Shown here: positions 1 to 5,020 of the stretch, one piece after another
How the letters are laid out: each line of letters opens with the position of its first letter
How positions within the stretch are numbered: the stretch's first letter is position 1
Assembly (NCBI GenBank): GCA_025356505.1
Contig: JANXSV010000362.1
Location: 1 to 5,020 of the forward strand
Length of the DNA: 5,020 nucleotides
Source: Methylovirgula sp.
GTDB lineage: Bacteria > Pseudomonadota > Alphaproteobacteria > Rhizobiales > Beijerinckiaceae
Reading direction: 5' to 3'
The notes under the pieces: generated by a model
Databases searched by the model: none
Seen by the model: the letters and a program-made list of their open reading frames with translations, nothing else
Told to the model about the DNA's origin: nothing
Translations under genes and position numbers: made by a program

Positions 1-1718
1 ATGTCTTTGATGTGCTTCAATCGAGAGCGAAATCTGCCTTCGAGGCCACAAATCATGGCATCGGCCATTCCGCGCCGCACGGCAATTGCGGCAATGATCG
101 TGCCGCTTGTGCGCACCATAGCGCGTGCCGCGGCGGGCGAAATTCCCTTCCGTCCCGCTGCTTCTACGTATTCTGCAACAAAATCACGGTAGCGCGGATC
201 ATTTTCCGGATTCACCAATTCAAAGTCTTTACCAGGGCGGATCGAGAGACCAAAACGCTCCAAGCGCGCTTCAACGACTGCAGGACGTCCAATTAGAATT
301 GGGACCGCTAGCCCCTCCTCAATTACAACCTGGGCAGCGCGTAGCACCCGCTCCTCTTCCCCGTCCGCGTAAATGACACGCTTTGGATTAAGTTTGGCCT
401 GCTCAAACAAAGGCTTCATGATAAAGCCCGAACGAAACACAAACCGCCCCAAAGTCTCGTTGTAGGCCTTGAAGTCTTGAATCGGTTTGCGCGCAACACC
501 GCTATCCATCGCGGCCTTAGCGACAGCTGGCGCTATCCGTAAAATAAGTCGCGGGTCAAACGGGCTCGGGATCAGCGAGGTTGGCCCAAACATCGGCGCT
601 TCGCCGCCATATGCCCTCGCCACAACATCGGATGGCGTCTCGCGTGACAGCTCCGCAATCGCGCGCACGGCGGCTCTCTTCATATCTTCATTTATGGTCG
701 TAGCGTGCACGTCCAAAGCACCGCGAAAGATGTAGGGGAAACAAAGCACATTGTTGACTTGGTTAGGATAGTCAGATCGACCGGTGCAGATCATTGCGTC
801 GGGACGAACGGCCAGAGCATCCTCCGGTAAAATTTCAGGATTCGGGTTTGCCAAAGCCAATATCAACGGCTTTGGTGCCATGCTTGCGACCATATCTGCC
901 TTGAGCACCCCTCCCGCAGACAAGCCAAGAAACACATCGGCTCCGACGATGACTTCTCGCAACGTGCGCATCTCGGTCTGTTGCTGATAGACCGACTTCC
1001 ATTCGTCCATCAGAGCTGTGCGGCCTTGAAATACCACGCCCTCAAGATCAGTTACCCAAACGTTTTCACGCTTGACCCCAAGTGAAACCAGTTGGTTGAG
1101 ACATGCAAGGGCCGCGGCTCCCGCGCCGCTAGAGACTACTTTTACATCTTCTATCTTTTTGCCGGCAAATTCGAGACCGTTAAGCACTGCTGCACCAACA
1201 ATGATGGCTGTGCCATGCTGGTCATCATGAAACACCGGAATGTTCATGCGCTCGCGGCAGCGGCGCTCAACTTCAAAACATTCAGGCGCTTTGATATCTT
1301 CAAGGTTGATACCACCGAAGGTTGGTTCAAGCGCACAAATGACATCTACGAGCTTATCTACGTTCTTTTCAGCCACTTCGATGTCGAATACGTCTATGCC
1401 TGCGAATTTTTTGAACAGGACGGCTTTGCCCTCCATCACGGGTTTAGAAGCCAGAGGCCCGATATCGCCCAGCCCGAGAACCGCAGTGCCATTTGTCAAA
1501 ACAGCCACCAAATTTTGTCGAATTGTATATTCGGCGGCGTTTGCCGGATCATCAACAATCGCTTCGCAGGCCGCTGCAACACCCGGCGAATAGGCTAGCG
1601 CAAGATCACGCTGATTGCCCAGCGGCTTGGTCGCCTGAATTTCCAGTTTTCCAGGTTTTGGGTATTGATGATAAATCAGCGCGCCGGAACGAAGATCATC
1701 GGACATATTTGAAGCCAT
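1..1718 (-). CDS. maeB: NADP-dependent malic enzyme, hybrid malic enzyme/phosphotransacetylase-like type (C-terminus cut by window edge)
   Basis: Oxidatively decarboxylates L-malate to pyruvate and CO2 with NADP+ in the cytosol, linking the TCA cycle to pyruvate and NADPH supply. My translation gives 572 uninterrupted codons. The malic N-terminal domain has [20 protein letters not shown] (21-39) followed by [10 protein letters not shown], with catalytic Tyr43 in AYSPGV and Lys98 in MEGKAVLF. Metal ligands are probably Glu140 and Asp141 (LEDIKAPE) and Asp166 (FHDDQHGTA). The nucleotide-binding domain carries SSGAGAAA (196-203), ALANPNPEI (288-296) and [20 protein letters not shown] (315-334). 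From about residue 432 a phosphotransacetylase-like domain begins ([20 protein letters not shown], 446-465); in this family it is usually catalytically dead and mediates acetyl-CoA control. Full length is normally about 750-770 residues, so roughly 190 are missing beyond base 1. The ATG at 1718 is chosen over Met5 because AAGGGG lies 10 nt upstream. NADP rather than NAD preference is inferred from family likeness. Confidence 0.96.
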   Translation of the reverse strand, partial: MASNMSDDLRSGALIYHQYPKPGKLEIQATKPLGNQRDLALAYSPGVAAACEAIVDDPANAAEYTIRQNLVAVLTNGTAVLGLGDIGPLASKPVMEGKAVLFKKFAGIDVFDIEVAEKNVDKLVDVICALEPTFGGINLEDIKAPECFEVERRCRERMNIPVFHDDQHGTAIIVGAAVLNGLEFAGKKIEDVKVVSSGAGAAALACLNQLVSLGVKRENVWVTDLEGVVFQGRTALMDEWKSVYQQQTEMRTLREVIVGADVFLGLSAGGVLKADMVASMAPKPLILALANPNPEILPEDALAVRPDAMICTGRSDYPNQVNNVLCFPYIFRGALDVHATTINEDMKRAAVRAIAELSRETPSDVVARAYGGEAPMFGPTSLIPSPFDPRLILRIAPAVAKAAMDSGVARKPIQDFKAYNETLGRFVFRSGFIMKPLFEQAKLNPKRVIYADGEEERVLRAAQVVIEEGLAVPILIGRPAVVEARLERFGLSIRPGKDFELVNPENDPRYRDFVAEYVEAAGRKGISPAAARAMVRTSGTIIAAIAVRRGMADAMICGLEGRFRSRLKHIKD

Positions 1719-1728
1719 GCGCGCGGTT

Positions 1729-1734
1729 CCCCTT
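1729..1734 (-). promoter_or_regulatory. Ribosome binding site of maeB
   Basis: The minus strand reads AAGGGG here, 10 nt before the ATG at 1718. From Met5 (1706) the distance would be 22 nt, so this site supports the upstream ATG as the start. The spacing is slightly long for an ideal Shine-Dalgarno sequence. Confidence 0.55.
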
Positions 1735-1757
1735 GAGTCTAATTTCGTTCTAACCAC

Positions 1758-1790
1758 AAAAACGCGGCACTCCAATCAAAGAATGCCGCG
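1758..1790 (-). terminator. Rho-independent terminator of aspS
   Basis: In minus-strand RNA, CGCGGCAUUC (1790-1781) pairs with GAGUGCCGCG (1772-1763), giving a 10-bp stem with one U-G wobble and an 8-nt loop (1780-1773). It is followed at once by five U residues (1762-1758) and then GUGG. The stem starts 47 nt past the aspS stop codon. The plus-strand RNA has no U-run after the stem and carries a C-A mismatch where the minus strand has U-G, so the terminator is one-directional and belongs to aspS. It ends 39 nt before the maeB start. Confidence 0.85.
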
Positions 1791-1837
1791 CGGACCGCAG
1801 ATTTCTGTTCTGTGGGAAGCCAAGCCCAAATCGGCTA

Positions 1838-3667
1838 TTATTTCGCTTGCAAATTCACCCGAAGCGCAAGCTCGCGCATTTGCTTGGGGCTCGCCTCCGC
1901 AGGTGCGCCCATGAGCAGATCCTCGGCTTTCTGGTTCATGGGGAATAGAGCCACTTCACGGAGATTTTGCTCTCCGGCGAGCAACATTATGATCCGATCT
2001 ACGCCCGCTGCCATTCCGCCGTGCGGCGGAGCACCATATTGGAACGCGCGGTACATGCCACCAAAGCGCTCAATCACCGTCTCTTCAGAATATCCGGCAA
2101 TTTCAAACGCCTTTACCATTGCATCCGGCTTATGATTGCGAATTCCACCCGAGGCAAGCTCATATCCATTGCATGCGATGTCATATTGAAACGCTTTAAT
2201 GGTGACAGGGCCTTGCGTCTGCATGGCTTCCATGCCGCCTTGCGGCATAGAAAATGGGTTGTGTGAGAAGTCGACCTTCTTATCCTCTTCGTTCCAATCG
2301 AACATCGGGAAGTCGACAATCCAAGCGAGAGCAAACTGATTTTCGTCGATTAATTTCAACTCTTCACCAATTTTACGCCGCGCGGATCCGGCAAAAGTGG
2401 CAAATTTCGAAGGATCACCCGCAGCAAAAAACGCAGCATCTCCGGCGTTCAGATTAAGTTGAGCCCGAATCGCCTCAACGCGGTCCGGGCCGATATTATT
2501 GGCGAGCGGGCCTCGACCGCCAACACCGGATGCACCGGGGGTCGCTTGCTGTGTGGTTTCATCCTTGGCCTTGTCAAAAAACAAAATGTAGCCAAGGCCA
2601 GGTTGGCCCTCACCCTGAGCCCAGGCATTCATTCGGTCAGCAAAAGTGCGCTGCCCTCCGCCGGGTGCCGGAATGCCCCAAACCTGATTTTTAGGCTCTT
2701 CAAGCAGCCGGGTGAACACCTTGAAATTGGAGCCGCGAAAATGTTCTGAGGTTTCCTGCATTTCAATCGGATTGCGCAAGTCTGGCTTGTCAGAACCATA
2801 TTTACGCATTGCCTCGGCATATGGAATGCGTGGCCAATTCTGCGTGACTCGCTTGCCCTTGCCAAATTGCTCAAACACCCCCCGGATAACCGGCTCGACC
2901 GTACGGAAAACATCTTCCTGCTCGACAAAGCTCATCTCAAGATCAAGCTGATAAAACTCGCCCGGCAGACGATCGGCGCGCGGGTCCTCATCACGAAAAC
3001 ATGGAGCAATCTGAAAATAGCGATCGAAACCCGCCATCATTAGCAACTGCTTATATTGTTGGGGCGCCTGCGGTAGCGCGTAAAATTTGCCGGGATGCAA
3101 CCGCGACGGCACCAGAAAATCGCGCGCGCCTTCTGGACTTGAGGCAGTCAAAATCGGCGTGGCAAACTCGTTAAAGCCCTGCGCCTTCATTCCCGCACGC
3201 AGGAAATCCACGACTTTGCCGCGCAACATGATGTTGTTGTGCAAGCGCTCGCGCCGCAAATCGAGAAAGCGATATTTCAGGCGGGTTTCTTCCGGATAAT
3301 CAACATCACCGAAAACCGGCAATGGTAGCTCTGCTGCGGCTCCCAAAACTTCAACGGATGTCACAAAGACCTCCACCATGCCGGTGGGAAGACCCGGGTT
3401 TTCGGTTCCTTCTGGCCTTTTACGGACAAGGCCGGTAACCTTAACGACCCATTCCGCACGGAATTTTTCAACCGCAGCGAAGGCGGGCGAGTCCGGGTCA
3501 GCGACAACCTGCGTCAAGCCGTAGTGGTCACGCAAATCGATGAATAGCAGGCCGCCATGGTCTCGAATACGATGGCACCACCCCGACAAGCTCACCTCAT
3601 GGCCGATCAGCCCTTCGTTGAGTTCGGCACAGGTATTGGTGCGGTAGACGGATTTGAGCAAGGACAT
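1838..3667 (-). CDS. aspS: Aspartyl-tRNA synthetase, probably non-discriminating (Asp/Asn), class IIb
   Basis: Cytosolic enzyme that attaches aspartate to tRNA-Asp and, in non-discriminating forms, also to tRNA-Asn. The complete protein is 609 residues. The N-terminal OB-fold anticodon domain includes [20 protein letters not shown] (28-47). The class II core has motif 1 around 152-188, [11 protein letters not shown] (200-210), motif 2 with [10 protein letters not shown] (224-233) and motif 3 with [11 protein letters not shown] (555-565). A GAD-type insertion domain lies roughly at 300-420. His37 (RDHGG) and Gly87 (RPEGT) match the His31 and Gly82 that permit tRNA-Asn recognition in Pseudomonas aeruginosa AspRS, so dual specificity is inferred. 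The start is firm: an in-frame TGA lies two codons upstream of the ATG at 3667. No good Shine-Dalgarno sequence precedes it; the leader there is only GCGTGAAAA. A Gly/Thr/Gln-rich stretch at about 370-387 appears longer than in the relatives I recall. Confidence 0.97.
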   Translation of the reverse strand: MSLLKSVYRTNTCAELNEGLIGHEVSLSGWCHRIRDHGGLLFIDLRDHYGLTQVVADPDSPAFAAVEKFRAEWVVKVTGLVRKRPEGTENPGLPTGMVEVFVTSVEVLGAAAELPLPVFGDVDYPEETRLKYRFLDLRRERLHNNIMLRGKVVDFLRAGMKAQGFNEFATPILTASSPEGARDFLVPSRLHPGKFYALPQAPQQYKQLLMMAGFDRYFQIAPCFRDEDPRADRLPGEFYQLDLEMSFVEQEDVFRTVEPVIRGVFEQFGKGKRVTQNWPRIPYAEAMRKYGSDKPDLRNPIEMQETSEHFRGSNFKVFTRLLEEPKNQVWGIPAPGGGQRTFADRMNAWAQGEGQPGLGYILFFDKAKDETTQQATPGASGVGGRGPLANNIGPDRVEAIRAQLNLNAGDAAFFAAGDPSKFATFAGSARRKIGEELKLIDENQFALAWIVDFPMFDWNEEDKKVDFSHNPFSMPQGGMEAMQTQGPVTIKAFQYDIACNGYELASGGIRNHKPDAMVKAFEIAGYSEETVIERFGGMYRAFQYGAPPHGGMAAGVDRIIMLLAGEQNLREVALFPMNQKAEDLLMGAPAEASPKQMRELALRVNLQAK

Positions 3668-3673
3668 TTTTCA

Positions 3674-3709
3674 CGCTTTTCGGTTTGCCAAAATAAGGCG
3701 CGAAAAGCG
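3674..3709 (-). repeat. Perfect 9-bp inverted repeat in the aspS leader
   Basis: The plus strand reads CGCTTTTCG at 3674-3682 and CGAAAAGCG at 3701-3709, exact reverse complements separated by 18 nt. In the aspS transcript the 3' arm ends 6 nt before the ATG, so a hairpin would cover the region where a ribosome binding site should be. At DNA level the arms, 27 bp centre to centre, could instead be a protein-binding site. No U-run follows on the minus strand, so it does not look like a terminator. The repeat is directly visible; any role is inferred. Confidence 0.5.
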
Positions 3710-3731
3710 CATGGCGGCAGCGATTTGTCAA
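3703..3731 (-). promoter_or_regulatory. Possible aspS promoter (consensus -35, poor -10)
   Basis: The minus strand carries an exact TTGACA at 3731-3726. With a 17-nt spacer the -10 hexamer would be GCTTTT (3708-3703), a poor match to TATAAT. Alphaproteobacterial promoters often keep the -35 better than the -10, so the site remains plausible, with transcription starting near 3697 and a leader of about 30 nt. A start there would leave out the 5' arm of the inverted repeat, so this promoter and a leader hairpin exclude each other. Confidence 0.3.
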
Positions 3732-3762
3732 GAAAAGCATAGGCTGCCCGCGCGCGTTCCCC

Positions 3763-3777
3763 GCCTTGAACCAAGGC
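3763..3777 (-). other. Small perfect hairpin just after the glutathione transferase gene
   Basis: The minus strand reads GCCTTG, loop GTT, CAAGGC: a 6-bp perfect stem with a 3-nt loop, starting 14 nt after the stop codon. It is followed by GGGG and a GC-rich stretch, not by a T-run, so it is not a standard intrinsic terminator. It might stabilise the 3' end of the transcript or be a chance structure. Confidence 0.3.
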
Positions 3778-3791
3778 AAGTAGATCAACCG

Positions 3792-4484
3792 TTAGCGTGC
3801 TTTTTGGTTAAACATAATCGCTTGCGCTGCTTTATCCTCAGCGAGGTTGCTTCGCATTTCTGCCGCTACCTTGATGCCAACTTGAACTGCCGGGCGAGAC
3901 CAGTTCGCATCAAGCCAGCGCTTCAAATGCGGGAAGTCCGCAAAATCCTGCCCTACGCGCTCCGCGCCTCTCGCCCAAGGGTAGCTCGCCATGTCAGCGA
4001 TGGAGTAATCGCCAGCCAGAAACGCGTTATTTTCCAGCCTTCTGTTCATCACACCAAGCAGACGATTGACCTCATTGGTGTACCGCGTGATGCCGTATGG
4101 CACCTTTTCCGGTGCGTAATGCACAAAATGATTAGCCTGCCCGCCCATCGGACCAAGACCACCCACCTGCCAGAACAGCCATTCGTCAACCAAGACGCGG
4201 GAGCGTTCGTCTTTTCCGTAAAATTTGCCGGTCTTGCGCGCCAGATATTGCAGGATTGCGCCAGACTCGAAAACAGAAATCGGCTTTCCATCCGGCCCTT
4301 CGTGATCAACGATCGCCGGAATGCGGTTGTTTGGTGAAATGTCAAGGAAGGCCTGAGCAAACTGTTCACCCTTGCCGATATTTATCGGATGCACCTCATA
4401 GGCGAGGTCGCACTCCTCGAGCATGACAGATATTTTCTGACCATTTGGTGTCGGCCAGTAATACAAATCGATTGGCTTGGTCAT
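3792..4484 (-). CDS. yfcG: Glutathione S-transferase family protein, nu-class, YfcG-like disulfide-bond oxidoreductase
   Basis: Probable cytosolic glutathione-dependent thiol-disulfide oxidoreductase. Relatives of E. coli YfcG/YghU bind glutathione or glutathione disulfide and reduce small disulfides, with little classical transferase activity. The complete protein is 230 residues, against 215 for YfcG. The thioredoxin-fold N-terminal domain (about 5-88) has PTPNGQK (11-17), where Thr12 and Asn14 match the YfcG Thr9 and Asn11 active-site residues. It also has SPNNRIPAIVDH (50-61) with the cis-proline at 56, and FESGAI (72-77), the glutathione gamma-glutamyl contact. The all-helical C-terminal domain has WLFWQVGGLGPMGGQANHF (102-120), diagnostic of this subgroup, and the N-capping motif SIAD (161-164). 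No signal peptide is seen. It starts 52 bp after gatB with no terminator between, so cotranscription with gatB is possible. The symbol is given by family likeness, not proven orthology. Confidence 0.93.
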   Translation of the reverse strand: MTKPIDLYYWPTPNGQKISVMLEECDLAYEVHPINIGKGEQFAQAFLDISPNNRIPAIVDHEGPDGKPISVFESGAILQYLARKTGKFYGKDERSRVLVDEWLFWQVGGLGPMGGQANHFVHYAPEKVPYGITRYTNEVNRLLGVMNRRLENNAFLAGDYSIADMASYPWARGAERVGQDFADFPHLKRWLDANWSRPAVQVGIKVAAEMRSNLAEDKAAQAIMFNQKAR

Positions 4485-4491
4485 GACGAGG

Positions 4492-4496
4492 CTCCT
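4492..4496 (-). promoter_or_regulatory. Ribosome binding site of the glutathione transferase gene
   Basis: The minus strand reads AGGAG, 7 nt before the ATG at 4484, a near-ideal Shine-Dalgarno sequence that fixes the start. A 10-bp palindrome GTTTTAAAAC (4497-4506) abuts it on the upstream side. Confidence 0.75.
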
Positions 4497-4536
4497 GTTT
4501 TAAAACGCTGATATGTTGGACAGAAAGCCTGTCTGC

Positions 4537-5020
4537 TTAAAGGCCGAGCTTGGCCTTCAATATATCGCTCACCGCCTGCGGGTTGGCTTTGCCGCCGGTC
4601 GTTTTCATGACTTGCCCGACAAACCAGCCAAGCATACCGGGCTTTGCAACAGCCTGTGCTGCCTTGTCCGGGTTCGCGGCTATAATCTCTACGACGGCTT
4701 TTTCAATCGCGCCGGTATCGGTCACCTGTCTCATGCCGCGCGCTTCAACGACGGCGGCCGGGTCGCCGCCTTCGACCCAGACTATCTCGAAGAGGTCTTT
4801 CGCGAGCTTCCCCGATATAGTCCCGGCCTGAATAAGATCAACAATCCCTCCAATCTGCGCGGCAGATATTGGAGATGTAGAAATGTCTTTTCCCTCTTTG
4901 TTCAACCGCCCGAAAAGCTCGTTAATGATCCAGTTCGCGGCCAATTTGCCGTCTCGTCCCTTGGCGGCTTTTTCGAAGTAGTCGGCTGATTCGCGCTCCG
5001 CCACCAACACGCCGGCATCG
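4537..5020 (-). CDS. gatB: Asp-tRNA(Asn)/Glu-tRNA(Gln) amidotransferase subunit B, C-terminal part (N-terminus beyond window edge)
   Basis: GatB is the kinase/tRNA-binding subunit of the cytosolic GatCAB complex. The complex phosphorylates and then amidates mischarged Glu-tRNA-Gln or Asp-tRNA-Asn, using ammonia from glutamine hydrolysis in GatA. Only the last 160 codons and the TAA stop (4537-4539) are present, about a third of a usual protein of near 490 residues, so the catalytic cradle is not visible. Counting from the right edge, the fragment shows [15 protein letters not shown] (29-43), [15 protein letters not shown] (53-67), [16 protein letters not shown] (70-85), [17 protein letters not shown] (97-113) and [18 protein letters not shown] (133-150). 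These are the helical linker and the YqeY-like tail that grips the tRNA elbow. The reading frame is open to the edge, and the GTG at 5010 is an internal Val codon, not a start. Its presence fits the non-discriminating AspRS encoded downstream. Confidence 0.97.
   Translation of the reverse strand, partial: DAGVLVAERESADYFEKAAKGRDGKLAANWIINELFGRLNKEGKDISTSPISAAQIGGIVDLIQAGTISGKLAKDLFEIVWVEGGDPAAVVEARGMRQVTDTGAIEKAVVEIIAANPDKAAQAVAKPGMLGWFVGQVMKTTGGKANPQAVSDILKAKLGL

Noticed and set aside
1092..1598. Plus-strand open frame of 168 codons across maeB
   Set aside because: It is antisense to conserved malic enzyme sequence containing the catalytic motifs, and its product resembles nothing known.
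1735..1739. GAGTC (GANTC) site next to the maeB ribosome binding site, possible CcrM control
   Set aside because: Several other GANTC sites are scattered through the coding sequence of this window, so one copy here is not notable.
3597..3788. Minus-strand 63-codon frame spanning the GST-aspS gap, a possible leader peptide
   Set aside because: It begins with TTG, has no ribosome binding site and overlaps the aspS start in another frame. It lacks a run of Asp or Asn codons, so it does not look like an attenuator peptide.
3654..4337. Long plus-strand open frame of 227 codons across the GST gene
   Set aside because: It lies antisense to a well-conserved glutathione transferase, has no recognisable domain, and runs from within aspS across the intergenic gap. 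It is a shadow of the minus-strand gene.
4497..4506. Palindrome GTTTTAAAAC next to the GST ribosome binding site
   Set aside because: A 10-bp AT-rich palindrome occurs easily by chance, and no second copy or known operator match was seen.
4519..4533. Hairpin GACAG-loop-CTGTC 3 nt after the gatB stop
   Set aside because: The stem is only 5 bp and no T-run follows on the minus strand, so it is too weak to be called a terminator.
4537..5010. Reading the gatB fragment as a complete 157-codon gene starting at the GTG at 5010
   Set aside because: The frame stays open to the window edge and the sequence matches the interior and tail of GatB, so the GTG is an internal valine codon.

Overview
The window looks like a core-genome segment of an alphaproteobacterium. 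This rests on four features: a long AspRS of the alphaproteobacterial type ([21 protein letters not shown] region), a MaeB malic enzyme very like the rhizobial-type hybrid enzymes, a GatB C-terminus typical of that class, and a nu-class glutathione transferase. I cannot place it below class level. All four genes lie on the minus strand and read right to left. No tRNA, rRNA, CRISPR array, insertion sequence, prophage or toxin-antitoxin module is visible.

Layout in the direction of transcription: (1) the last 160 codons of gatB, entering from the right edge (5020-4537); (2) after 52 bp, a complete YfcG-like glutathione S-transferase (4484-3792); (3) after 124 bp holding a possible -35 box and a perfect 9-bp inverted repeat, a complete aspS (3667-1838); (4) after 119 bp holding a good Rho-independent terminator, the first 572 codons of a hybrid NADP-dependent malic enzyme, maeB, which runs off the left edge (1718-1). 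Coding density is high and no gap exceeds 130 bp.

Functional links: gatB and aspS probably belong to the same translation route. The AspRS carries the His (37) and Gly (87) expected of a non-discriminating enzyme that charges both tRNA-Asp and tRNA-Asn. GatCAB would then convert the mischarged Asp-tRNA-Asn to Asn-tRNA-Asn. The glutathione transferase (thiol-disulfide redox) and the malic enzyme (malate to pyruvate plus NADPH) are not evidently part of that pathway. The terminator separates maeB from aspS transcriptionally.

I found no convincing undescribed system. The points most worth a second look are regulatory and structural: the inverted repeat next to the SD-less aspS start, the terminator crowding the maeB start, and a Gly-rich insertion in the AspRS GAD-domain region.
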